DNA of 24,140 nucleotides from an uncultured Campylobacter sp. (GTDB lineage: Bacteria > Campylobacterota > Campylobacteria > Campylobacterales > Campylobacteraceae). Within the stretch, counting starts at the first letter, position 1. Each line of letters begins with the position of its first letter. Positions 1 to 9,734 of the stretch are shown in pieces. The stretch is from contig CALEHZ010000142.1 in the NCBI GenBank assembly GCA_937875715.1, positions 1 through 24,140 of the forward strand, in the 5' to 3' direction. Made by a program: the position numbers and the translations under genes. A model generated the notes under the pieces. The model saw only the letters and a program-made list of their open reading frames with translations, was not told the DNA's origin and ran no database searches.

Positions 1-953
1 TAAAAAACGAAGTTTTTAAAACAATGATAGAACTTTTTGCGCTCAAAGAGTATGAAAATATGCTAGCTGCTAGCTTGCCGCTTGGTATAAAACAACGCCT
101 TGCTTTGGTTTGTGCTTTGATGCATGCGCCAAGCGTGCTATTTTTGGACGAGGCTACGAGTGGGGCTGATTTTATCACTAGAAAAGAGTTTTGGAAAAGC
201 ATAAACGCACTCTCACGCCTAAAAATCAGCATAATAATTACCACGCATTTGATGGACGAAGCTGAGCTTTGTGATAAAGTAGCCTTGATGGATAGCGGTA
301 AAATCATCGCTCTTGGCAGGCCTGATGAGCTAAAAAAAGAGCATAATTGCCAAAATATGAACGAGCTTTTTATCAAGCTTTTAGAAAAAGGCACACTAGA
401 AAAAGAGAAGTTTTTAGCGTATTTAAAGCAAGATTATATCTACCTTTTAAACTACGCAAAATGTTATGCACGCCTAGCATTAAATGCAAGAAATTCAAAG
501 GAATTTGACTTTGCGATAAAGTTTGCTTCATATATAGTTGAGGGTGAAATGGAGCTTCACAAAAGCATTTTAGAACTTGGAATAGACGCAAATAAACTAA
601 GTGTTAAAGATGAAAGCTTGGTAAATCTGGCCTATACACGCTATATGCTTAGCGTTGGCGATAGCGCAGATTATGTAGAAATGCTTGCTGCACTTAGTTC
701 ATGCCCAATTGGATACGGGGTAATTGGCAAAGAAATTTTAGAAAGACTTGGTGGCAAAGTGCCAGAAAATCATCCTTATAAAGAGTGGATTTTGACATAT
801 TCTGGAGAAGTTTTTCAAAAAAGCGTAGATTTGTTTATTGAATTTTTTGATAGTTTTGAAGACGAGATTACAGAAATAAAATTTAAAAGATTAAGTGAAA
901 TTTTTCACACAGTTACACGCTGTGAGTGCGAGTTTTGGGCGCAAGTTTTTTAG
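1..953 (+). CDS. ABC-exporter ATPase fused to TenA-like domain (5' partial)
   Basis: The reading frame is open to the left edge (codons begin at base 3), so the first ATG at 24 is probably internal and the gene starts outside the window. Counting residues from that ATG, 1-120 are the C-terminal half of an ABC ATPase of the YbhF / ABC-2 exporter type: signature LPLGIKQR (about 18-25), Walker B VLFLDE (38-43), D-loop SGAD and H-loop His75. From about residue 123 (GTLEKEKFLAYLKQDYIYLL) the sequence is TenA / thiaminase-II-like, with QDY (136-138), the SSCPIGYG Cys227 and the C-terminal CECEFW Glu301, all matching TenA active-site positions. The TenA part lacks the usual first 25-30 residues. The ABC end and the TenA start meet without a gap or stop. 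Known TenA proteins hydrolyse thiamin or aminopyrimidine. Whether this chimera is functional, a decayed fusion or a misassembly cannot be told from sequence. Confidence 0.8.
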   Translation, partial: KNEVFKTMIELFALKEYENMLAASLPLGIKQRLALVCALMHAPSVLFLDEATSGADFITRKEFWKSINALSRLKISIIITTHLMDEAELCDKVALMDSGKIIALGRPDELKKEHNCQNMNELFIKLLEKGTLEKEKFLAYLKQDYIYLLNYAKCYARLALNARNSKEFDFAIKFASYIVEGEMELHKSILELGIDANKLSVKDESLVNLAYTRYMLSVGDSADYVEMLAALSSCPIGYGVIGKEILERLGGKVPENHPYKEWILTYSGEVFQKSVDLFIEFFDSFEDEITEIKFKRLSEIFHTVTRCECEFWAQVF

Positions 954-1001
954 GACATTAGAATAAAATTCAAATATAAAATTATATTTTAAGGATAGAT
1001 A

Positions 1002-2045
1002 ATGAAAATACTACATTTAAGCCACACGGATTTGGACGGATATGCTTGCCAGTTCGTCACTCGTGCGTATTTAAAAGAGCATGAAATCAGCTTTTATAAT
1101 TCAAATTATGGCAAAGAAATTGAAGAAAAATTTGATATGATCTTGGCTGAAATAGACGAATCTCAAAGCAAAAATAAAGACGCAAAAGCCGCTATAATCA
1201 TAAGTGATTTAAATCTAAGCCCTGCGCAATGTAATGATTTTAGCGCTGCTATTAGAGAGCGAGAAAATGTAAAACTCATTTTGCTTGACCATCACATAAG
1301 CGGCGAGCAGTGCGAGAAAAACAATGTTTGGTATTATTTAGACGATAGCCGCTGTGCTACAAAAATTTGCTATGATTTTTTTAGCGAAATTTTTGGTGAA
1401 AATGAAAGGCTAAAAAACTTTGTAACTGTTGTAAATGCTGTAGATATTTGGCTTAGCGATGATCCTTATTTTGAGCTTGGCAAGGTGTGCATGGGTGCTA
1501 TTAGCGATGCAAAAGAGATAAATAAAGTTATGTTTAATGATGAAGGCATGAAATATATATTTTATTTGCTTGAAAGATTTAGCGATTTTGTTGGCATTGA
1601 TAGCGCTCACATCGCACTTGATGATGCTATTCACAGCATCAAAAAAGACTTTTTTAAAGAGCAGAAAAATGACACTTTAAGCAATCTAATCTCAGCTTAT
1701 TTAGTAAAACTTTTAAGCGCACAAAAAGAGCAAATGAGCGTGATTTATGAGAACAAAAAAGGCATTTTAACAAGCAATATTGGCGATGTTTCTGTAATCG
1801 GCAATGACTTTTTGCTAGCAAATCCGGATTTTGATTTTTTTATAAATGCTACAAGCAAAAAAACGCTTAGCTTTAGAGCAAATGGCAATGTGGATGTAAG
1901 CGCTATGGCAAATCGCCTTGTAGGTGGTGGCGGACATGTAAATGCAAGTGGTGGCTTTTTTGCCGCTTTTAGAGACGGATATGATTATCAAAATATCCGT
2001 GAACAAATACAAAATTTAATCGATGAAAGGTGTAAAAATGCGTGA
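1002..2045 (+). CDS. DHH-family phosphoesterase
   Basis: A 347-residue DHH/DHHA1 protein. The N-terminal metal-binding motifs are visible: HTDLDG (Asp10, Asp12), ISDLNL (Asp69), LLDHH (Asp96-His98) and VDIW (Asp148). The C-terminal DHHA1 substrate motif GGGGHVNASGG follows near residue 310. Proteins of this build are manganese-dependent phosphodiesterases or phosphatases acting on short oligoribonucleotides, pAp or cyclic dinucleotides; the exact substrate cannot be read here. It is expected to be cytoplasmic. The start is set by AAGGA (about 992-996) ahead of the ATG. Its last codons overlap the start of the next small gene, so the two are probably co-transcribed. Confidence 0.85.
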   Translation: MKILHLSHTDLDGYACQFVTRAYLKEHEISFYNSNYGKEIEEKFDMILAEIDESQSKNKDAKAAIIISDLNLSPAQCNDFSAAIRERENVKLILLDHHISGEQCEKNNVWYYLDDSRCATKICYDFFSEIFGENERLKNFVTVVNAVDIWLSDDPYFELGKVCMGAISDAKEINKVMFNDEGMKYIFYLLERFSDFVGIDSAHIALDDAIHSIKKDFFKEQKNDTLSNLISAYLVKLLSAQKEQMSVIYENKKGILTSNIGDVSVIGNDFLLANPDFDFFINATSKKTLSFRANGNVDVSAMANRLVGGGGHVNASGGFFAAFRDGYDYQNIREQIQNLIDERCKNA

Positions 2046-2277
2046 TTATGAAAATGAAGTGAGCATGGAAGATCTAAGCTACGAGCTTGAAATAATGCTA
2101 CAAGCAATGCTAATAAACGCTGGTGTGAAACGAGATAAGCTAGAAAAAGCATGTGAATTGTATGTAGAAAATATAGATGATGTGCTAGATACGCTTGATG
2201 AGAATATCAGCGGCGTTGATGAAATTTTGGCGGTTGTGAAGTTTTTAAAAGAAAAACACAAAGAACTTTTTAACTAG
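2038..2277 (+). CDS. small acidic hypothetical protein
   Basis: A 79-residue protein beginning MRDYENEVSMEDL, rich in Glu, Asp and Leu and predicted to be helical, with no signal peptide, membrane segment or cysteine. I do not recognise a domain. The ATG at 2038 is preferred over the in-frame ATG at 2023 because GAAAGG (2025-2030) sits at ribosome-binding distance before 2038. The gene overlaps the end of the DHH phosphoesterase by eight bases, so translational coupling is likely. Its stop overlaps by eight bases the 3' end of a gene on the other strand. Confidence 0.75.
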   Translation: MRDYENEVSMEDLSYELEIMLQAMLINAGVKRDKLEKACELYVENIDDVLDTLDENISGVDEILAVVKFLKEKHKELFN

Positions 2278-2476
2278 CTTTTTTCATTATTTTAGAGTGC
2301 AAAGAACAAAAAGATTTGTTTTTTGCTACTTTTTGATGATTTTTTCTTTTCAAAAGGCTTGTAATTTTTGTGCTAAAATGAGAGAGCAAACGCAGTAAAA
2401 ACGGCTTTCTAGCATATTCTAAGCTGATAAACAATCTATCTAATTCTGCTCTTTCATTTACGCTTAAAGCCGCCAT
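2270..2476 (-). CDS. small basic hypothetical protein divergent from hrcA
   Basis: A 68-residue frame starting MAALSVNERAELDRLFISLEYARKPF and continuing into a Lys/Arg/Ser-rich tail. The start at ATG 2476 is supported by a GGGGG stretch (2482-2486 on the + strand as CCCCC) about five bases upstream; a TTG twelve bases further out is less likely. There is no signal peptide and no family I recognise. It is divergent from hrcA and convergent with the small acidic gene. The N-terminal half looks like genuine amphipathic helix and the C-terminal half is low in complexity, so this call is moderate. Confidence 0.5.
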   Translation of the reverse strand: MAALSVNERAELDRLFISLEYARKPFLLRLLSHFSTKITSLLKRKNHQKVAKNKSFCSLHSKIMKKAS

Positions 2477-2618
2477 TTTTGCCCCCAAATAAATTTTTAA
2501 AAAGCTGTGATTATATCACAAATTTTTAGCTTTTACAATAAATTTTACATAAAATTTTAATAATTTATAAAATTCACTCTGATTTTAAAAAATTTATAAA
2601 AAATTTTTACAAATACCC

Positions 2619-2647
2619 TTGACATTACTTCACTCAATGTGTATAAT
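2619..2647 (+). promoter_or_regulatory. sigma-70 promoter of hrcA-grpE
   Basis: A consensus -35 TTGACA (2619-2624) and a consensus -10 TATAAT (2642-2647) are separated by exactly 17 bases. Most Campylobacter promoters lack a clear -35, so this perfect pair suggests a strong promoter held down by the operator that follows. Transcription should begin near 2654, inside the CIRCE element. Confidence 0.9.
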
Positions 2648-2651
2648 TTCA

Positions 2652-2678
2652 TTAGCACTCTAAAACACTGAGTGCTAA
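2652..2678 (+). promoter_or_regulatory. CIRCE operator (HrcA-binding site)
   Basis: A perfect inverted repeat, TTAGCACTC (2652-2660), nine-base spacer, GAGTGCTAA (2670-2678), identical to the CIRCE consensus. It overlaps the expected transcription start of hrcA, so HrcA would repress its own operon and release it on heat shock. Confidence 0.97.
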
Positions 2679-2708
2679 AAATTCAAAAAAGTTAAAAATA
2701 TATAAAAG

Positions 2709-3509
2709 ATGAAAATAGATAAAAGAGATTTGATTTTACAAAGCATTATTAGGGCGTATTTGGAGCAAAATGAGCCTGTTGGTTCGTCTCAGCTTTGCGA
2801 AAAAATAGAAAATGTTTTTAGACAAAATATCCCAGCAAGCACGATTAGAGTGTATTTTAAGCGTCTTAGTGATGAAGGTGCGATTACGCAACTTCATATA
2901 AGTGGCGGTAGAATTCCAACTGCGTCTGCTATGAAATTTTACTGGCAAAATAGACTAAACTTAGATGAGGATATTAGCATTTACGATGATGAAGTGCTAA
3001 GTTTTTTGGTTTATAATTTTGGAATTTATTGTATGATTTTTGGCTCTAACAATCCAAAATTCACAAAACTTCATAAAATTGATGAAAAATTCTTGCTTTT
3101 AGAGCTTGAAAATGAGAGTTTTAGCATAAATTATAGCCCAAAAATTGAGAAGTTTTTAAAAAATCTTTTGGGTCTAAGCCTTGATGAGCTTGAACTTGTA
3201 AGTATTCAAGTCGGGCTTTCGCAGCTTCGCGCCAAAATAAAAGAGTTTAAGCGTTCGTTAATTTATTTTCAAGAAAACGAAAAAATCGCTTTTGAAATGT
3301 TTAGCGATGAGCGCATTAAAACAGCGCTTGATCCAGTGTTTGCGCACTCTTTTAAAAGCAAAGTTGCCTTTGGGCCACTTTTTGATGAAGGTTTTATGGG
3401 TTTTATAAAAGATGTGAATTTTATGGGCAAAAATGCCACTATGATATGCGCTGGTAGCGTGTATAACGACTATGAAAAGTTTTTAAATACAATTAAGGAG
3501 GCATCGTGA
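2709..3509 (+). CDS. hrcA: heat-inducible transcription repressor HrcA
   Basis: A 266-residue HrcA, normal length for Campylobacter. The N-terminal winged helix (about 1-75) shows MKIDKRDLILQSIIRAYLEQNEPVGSSQL and IPASTIRVYFKRLSDEGAITQLHISGGRIPT, the conserved recognition region. The rest is the GAF-like dimerisation domain. It represses chaperone genes through CIRCE with help from GroEL. The CIRCE site directly upstream confirms autoregulation. The ATG at 2709 has only a weak ribosome-binding site (AAAAGA). The stop overlaps the GTG start of grpE, giving translational coupling. Confidence 0.95.
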   Translation: MKIDKRDLILQSIIRAYLEQNEPVGSSQLCEKIENVFRQNIPASTIRVYFKRLSDEGAITQLHISGGRIPTASAMKFYWQNRLNLDEDISIYDDEVLSFLVYNFGIYCMIFGSNNPKFTKLHKIDEKFLLLELENESFSINYSPKIEKFLKNLLGLSLDELELVSIQVGLSQLRAKIKEFKRSLIYFQENEKIAFEMFSDERIKTALDPVFAHSFKSKVAFGPLFDEGFMGFIKDVNFMGKNATMICAGSVYNDYEKFLNTIKEAS

Positions 3510-4132
3510 AAGATGAAAATATGAAAAATACTGAACAAAGTGCAGAAAATTCAAATCCTAGCTCAGAAAATTCTGAATTTTCAGAAAATTCAAAAAATTC
3601 AGAAAATTCAAGTGCTGAAAATTCAGAAAATTTAGAAAATTCAGCACCAGAAAATTCAGAGTCTAGTAGCGTAGAAAAGGCACTTAGCGTAGCACTAAAT
3701 GATTTAGCAGCCACAAGAAGCAAACTAATTGAAGCCCAAGCTGATTTTGAAAATATCAAAAAAAGGCTTGAAAAAGAAAAAGCAAGTGCGGTAAGCTTTG
3801 CTAATGAGTGCTTTGCTAGGGATTTGCTTGGCGTAATTGACGCGCTTGAAATGGCGCTAAATACGCAAATTGACGAGCAAAACGAACAAGCAAAAAGCAT
3901 CAAAGAAGGCGTGAGCCTAACGATTGAGAGCTTTAAGCAAGCCTTGTCTAAGCACGGCGTAAAGATGATAGAGACGCAAATTGGCGGTGAGTTTAACCCT
4001 GAGATTCATAACGCCATGAGCTATGTGGAAAGTGATAGCGTAGCAAGTGGCTTTATAGCGCAAATCTATCAAAATGGCTATATGTATAATGAGAGGATTT
4101 TGCGCCCAGCGATGGTGTTAATCGCAAAATAA
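3506..4132 (+). CDS. grpE: GrpE nucleotide-exchange factor with Asn-Ser-rich N-terminal tract
   Basis: A 208-residue GrpE, the nucleotide-exchange factor for DnaK. The C-terminal two thirds contain the coiled coil (about 60-100, DLAATRSKLIEAQADFENIKKRLEKEK) and the beta domain signature (GVKMIETQIGGEFNPEIHNAM). The GTG start at 3506 overlaps the hrcA stop and lies four bases after GGAGG. Residues about 13-55 are an unusual run of ENS/SEN repeats encoded by tandem GAAAATTCA-type words, the same words that fill gaps throughout the window. This tract is probably a disordered linker. dnaK, usually the next gene in Campylobacter, is not here; tRNA-Ile follows instead. Confidence 0.95.
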   Translation: MKDENMKNTEQSAENSNPSSENSEFSENSKNSENSSAENSENLENSAPENSESSSVEKALSVALNDLAATRSKLIEAQADFENIKKRLEKEKASAVSFANECFARDLLGVIDALEMALNTQIDEQNEQAKSIKEGVSLTIESFKQALSKHGVKMIETQIGGEFNPEIHNAMSYVESDSVASGFIAQIYQNGYMYNERILRPAMVLIAK

Positions 4133-4181
4133 TTTTAGGGCAAAATTTGGGGCAAATTGTTATAGCGGACGGATTGCGATG

Positions 4182-4250
4182 AAAAGATTTTGTGCGCTTG
4201 CTTGGGATGAATTTTGTATTCTATCCCTGCGCAAGCACACAAAATCTTTT
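4182..4250. repeat. long hairpin between grpE and tRNA-Ile
   Basis: Arms 4182-4201 and 4231-4250 match at 19 of 20 positions, and the pairing continues inward with a one-base bulge (TTGGGAT / ATCCCTG). The right arm ends in TCTTTTTT, so the structure could terminate the grpE transcript, which would separate it from the rRNA block. The centre is an AT-rich loop containing GAATTTT. No gene was found in the surrounding 4133-4320 segment and no clear rRNA promoter is visible there. Confidence 0.75.
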
Positions 4251-4320
4251 TTCACACTACGCCCACTCTAAAATTTGCTAGGTGGAATTCTAGAATTCTA
4301 AAATTTGTGTTTAACAAAAT

Positions 4321-4397
4321 GGGCCTATAGCTCAGCTGGTTAGAGTGCACCCCTGATAAGGGTGAGGTCACAAGTTCAAGTCTTGTTAGGCCCACCA
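4321..4397 (+). tRNA. tRNA-Ile (GAT anticodon)
   Basis: A 77-base tRNA with acceptor GGGCCTA / TAGGCCC, D-loop CTCAGCTGGTTAGAG, anticodon GAT in CCCTGATAAGGG, T-stem ACAAG / CTTGT around TTCAAGT, and an encoded CCA end (4395-4397). In Campylobacter this tRNA normally sits between tRNA-Ala and 23S inside the rRNA operon; here tRNA-Ala and 16S are missing upstream. Confidence 0.97.
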
Positions 4398-4767
4398 GTT
4401 TTGAAGTCTAATTAAAGAGCTTAATGAGTTTTTTAATTAGACTTTGGTCTAAGCGTTATTTAACTTATCATTGTTAAAAGTCAAATCAAGTTTAATACAA
4501 TTTTACAGGACTTGTTAAAGCTTTGATTTTTCATTTTTGCAAATATAAAGTTTGAATTTTTTAAAAAATTCAATGCTTTCCGTCTTGGAAATGAAAAAGC
4601 AAATATTGTAAGCTTTAAAGTAAAATCTAAAATTATTAGACTTCCTAATTTCTAAAATATTAAAATTTTAGAATTCTAGAATTCTTATTTAATTTTAAGA
4701 TTATATTTTAATTTTTATCTTTAACAAGGAAGTGATGCATTAGAATACACAATATTGTAATTCTTAA
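4398..4767 (+). other. tRNA-Ile to 23S spacer with processing stems
   Basis: This holds no coding sequence. Seven bases after the tRNA CCA is a perfect 13-bp inverted repeat, 4404-4416 with 4432-4444, probably a processing hairpin. GAATTTTTTAAAAAATTC lies at about 4553-4570. The palindrome GAATTCTAGAATTC lies at 4671-4684. The left half of the 23S processing stalk is at 4713-4740. Confidence 0.8.
4713..4740 (+). other. 23S processing stalk, left strand
   Basis: This 28-base segment is complementary, with two mismatched positions, to 7811-7838 just after 23S. The two would close the long stem around pre-23S rRNA that RNase III cuts. Confidence 0.85.
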
Positions 4768-7810
<3,043 letters not shown>

Positions 7811-7838
7811 ATGCAACACTTCCTTGTTAAGGATAAAA
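7811..7838 (+). other. 23S processing stalk, right strand
   Basis: Partner of 4713-4740; contains CACTTCCTTGTTAAGGATAA, complementary to the upstream strand. Closes pre-23S for RNase III. Confidence 0.85.
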
Positions 7839-7839
7839 A

Positions 7840-7960
7840 CTTGCTTCGTCTCGCAGCGCATCTGCGAACAAAGCTGACTACACACTTCGCTTGACGGACA
7901 GAAGTCCGCCTGCACTCGTGCTTGTCACCTTTGTCCACATCTGCACTACGATGCTCGCAA
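7840..7960 (+). repeat. nested palindromic element after 23S (diverged family member)
   Basis: Outer arms 7840-7873 and 7929-7960 are imperfectly complementary and end in ACAAAG / CTTTGT. The centre is a seven-position hairpin GACGGAC, AGAA, GTCCGCC (7893-7910, six pairs). The element begins CTTGCTTCGTCTCG, much like the segment right after rnpB (GCTTCGTCTTTTG read on the minus strand). The build, size and orientation relative to transcription match the copies at 13024, 18313 and 18428, but the shoulders differ, so I treat it as a probable relative only. Confidence 0.5.
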
Positions 7961-8037
7961 CTTTAATATTTTAAAGTTTTATTCTTTACAAGTTTAGAAA
8001 ATTATTAAACTTAGACTTTTAACAATATTAACAAGTT

Positions 8038-8120
8038 AGCATTGTTAATTAAGGAATTACAAGGATTTTTAGAAAATTCTAGAATTCTTGCTTTAAAGTA
8101 ATTTTTTAATTAACAATGCT
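8038..8120 (+). repeat. 15-bp inverted repeat reaching into 5S rRNA
   Basis: AGCATTGTTAATTAA (8038-8052) is perfectly complementary to 8106-8120, which includes the first three bases of 5S rRNA. Bases 8110-8116 can instead pair with TTGTTAA (8235-8241) beyond the 5S 3' end. These are two mutually exclusive stems. The intervening loop holds an AAATTCTAGAATTC word (8074-8087). Confidence 0.8.
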
Positions 8121-8233
8121 CGTGGCTATACAGACGAGGAAACGCCTTGCTCCATCTCGAACCAAGAAGCTAAGCTCGTCATGGCTGATGATACTATCTC
8201 TTACTGGGACCGGGAAAGTAGGTCGCTGCGAGC
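8118..8233 (+). rRNA. 5S ribosomal RNA
   Basis: A 116-base 5S. Helix I pairs GCTCG (8118-8122) with CGAGC (8229-8233). Typical internal segments CTCCATCTCGAACCAAGAAGCTAAGC (about 8149-8174) and GGGACCGGGAAAGTAGGTCGCTGCGAGC are present. It lies about 300 bases after 23S. Confidence 0.95.
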
Positions 8234-8402
8234 TTTGTTAAAAGATTTATTTATTCTTATTACTTAACTCTCATTTTATAAAATCTTTTTTTAAATTATT
8301 AAAACTTTAGGCTTTTTAAACATTTGAAAGTCTCTTTATATTTTTTATTTACTTTTTTAAATAAATTTCTTTTTTACTTGTGAATTTTCTTTTATTTTAC
8401 GC

Positions 8403-8408
8403 TATAAT
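8403..8408 (+). promoter_or_regulatory. -10 box of the comEA-like gene
   Basis: TATAAT in the context TTTTACGCTATAAT, preceded by T-rich DNA typical of Campylobacter sigma-70 promoters and lying 33 bases before the ATG. No good -35 is seen. The segment 8234-8402 before it is AT-rich and holds no gene. Confidence 0.65.
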
Positions 8409-8440
8409 TAAAACTTCTATTTTATTTTAAAGGACACATA

Positions 8441-8671
8441 ATGAAAAAATTACTTTTACTTCTAGCTATGCTAGCTAGTCTTGCGTTTGGGGCTGTAAAT
8501 ATAAATACAGCAAGCAAAGAAGAGTTAATGAGTCTAAAAGGCATAGGTGAAGCCAAAGCTGAGGCAATTATCGCAGCTCGTCCATTTAAAAAAGCTGAGG
8601 ATATTAAAAATGTAAAAGGCATCGGCGAGGGCATTTATGCCAACATCGAAAAAGACATCGTCATAGAATAA
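8441..8671 (+). CDS. ComEA-like secreted helix-hairpin-helix DNA-binding protein
   Basis: A 76-residue protein with an N-terminal signal peptide (MKKLLLLLAMLASLAFGA, about 1-18) followed by one (HhH)2 domain: VNINTASKEELMSLKGIGEAKAEAIIAARPFKKAEDIKNVKGIGEGIYANIE. The paired hairpins KGIGEAKA and KGIGEGIY are the non-specific DNA-binding loops. ComEA proteins bind incoming DNA outside the inner membrane during natural transformation; C. jejuni has a similarly small homologue (Cj0011c). The start is set by AAAGGA (8429-8434). The gene stands alone with its own promoter. A dense cluster of GAATTTT palindromes follows it. Confidence 0.9.
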   Translation: MKKLLLLLAMLASLAFGAVNINTASKEELMSLKGIGEAKAEAIIAARPFKKAEDIKNVKGIGEGIYANIEKDIVIE

Positions 8672-8971
8672 ACAACTCAATTTTTTATAAAATTCAAGTG
8701 CTGAATTTTATAGAATTTTATAAAATTCAAAAGAGAATTTTATAAATCTAGCTTTGAATTTTATGAATTTTCTGGGTTTATCCACTGCTGCTTAAATGAA
8801 TTTTATAAAATTCACTTTGGCAGCAGTGAATGAGCACTGAATTTTATAAAATTCAAATGAGATTTTGCTTCTGGGTCCGCTGGGTGCCACGATTTTTGGC
8901 TTTGCGAAAAATCTCTGGGTGACGGCAGTGGCGAATTTTATAAAATTCATTGGCGAATTTTATAAAATTCA
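8672..8971. repeat. cluster of GAATTTTATAAAATTC palindromes
   Basis: This 300-base gap between convergent genes holds no gene. I find five exact copies of the 16-bp palindrome (8713-8728, 8798-8813, 8839-8854, 8933-8948, 8955-8970) and several half copies. Counting by eye, GAATTT or AAATTC occurs about 15 times, where roughly one is expected by chance. One palindrome is nested in a second inverted repeat, CACTGCTGC (8783-8791) with GCAGCAGTG (8820-8828), making a longer hairpin that could end transcription from both sides. Confidence 0.9.
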
Positions 8972-9730
8972 CTAGCCCATGATTTGATTCATATCCACAA
9001 AAAGATTTGGATGTTCGCGCTTGATTTTTGCGATAAGTTTGTCCAAATCTGGTTCTTTTTTAAACTCACTTTTCATCAGCTCGTCCATCGCCACACGCCA
9101 GACATCGCCAAAATCAATAGGCATATTTTGCCAAATGCTGCGTTCTAATTTTAGCTCAAAGCTTTCTTTTTGTGCCGTTTTTAGCATACGAAAAACAACA
9201 TCTAAAATCTCAGCTGGCATAAAAATATAAGGCTCTTCGTTTTTTATCGCAAACCACGGCGTATGGAAGTTTGCAGCAGCATTTACAATGCGGATTTTTA
9301 GCTCATTTTCGCTTACTTGTTCTATGTCAAAATTTATTCGCTCTCTATCGCTGATGCCTAGCGTGTGGCTTATGTTTTCAATCACTTTTAGCGCTGAAAT
9401 CAGCTTTGTATTTGTGATATTTGACTTGCTAGTCTCACTACTTTGTAGTGAATTTTCTGCTGAATTTTTTGCTGAATTTTCTAGCAAGGTTGAATTTTTT
9501 GGCAAATTTTTTGCTGAATTTTTACCTGAATTTTCTGCCTTTGCTAGCTGCGCCCTTTTTGCTTTGGCTGGATTTTCTTTGGGTGCTATTTTTAGAGTTT
9601 TGTCTTTTTTTGGCTCGCTGATTTTTGTGCTAGCTTTTGTGCTGCTTTTTGCTGAATTTTTTAAAGCAGGTTCATTTTTCTCTTTTGAGATTTTGCTGCT
9701 AGCACTCGTTTTTTTTGTAGTTTTTTCCAT
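8972..9730 (-). CDS. UPF0763 / DUF2603-type protein with expanded low-complexity N-terminus
   Basis: A 252-residue protein. The C-terminal half (about 110-252: LISALKVIENISHTLGISDRE, FHTPWFAIKNEEPYIFMPAE, PIDFGDVWRVAMDELMK, HPNLFVDMNQIMG) resembles the UPF0763 family, known only from Campylobacterota and of unknown function; C. jejuni has it after argF too. Residues 1-108 are Lys/Ala/Ser/Asn-rich, with ENSAKNSAENS runs encoded by the window's GAAAATTCA-type words. The ATG at 9730 is chosen because it follows the argF stop by four bases with AGG just upstream; a longer frame would run back into argF. It is the last gene of the hemB-argF cluster. The repeat also makes a long hydrophobic frame on the other strand, which I regard as spurious. 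Confidence 0.85.
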   Translation of the reverse strand: MEKTTKKTSASSKISKEKNEPALKNSAKSSTKASTKISEPKKDKTLKIAPKENPAKAKRAQLAKAENSGKNSAKNLPKNSTLLENSAKNSAENSLQSSETSKSNITNTKLISALKVIENISHTLGISDRERINFDIEQVSENELKIRIVNAAANFHTPWFAIKNEEPYIFMPAEILDVVFRMLKTAQKESFELKLERSIWQNMPIDFGDVWRVAMDELMKSEFKKEPDLDKLIAKIKREHPNLFVDMNQIMG

Positions 9731-9734
9731 ATTT

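Noticed and set aside
3493..3903. Minus-strand frame rich in Ser-Glu-Phe repeats
   Set aside because: It is the antisense reading of the GrpE linker repeats and coiled coil; GrpE is clearly the real gene.
8713..8970. 16-bp palindromes as Fur or other regulator operators
   Set aside because: They lie mostly between convergent genes and past gene ends rather than at promoters, and the sequence does not match the Fur box I know.
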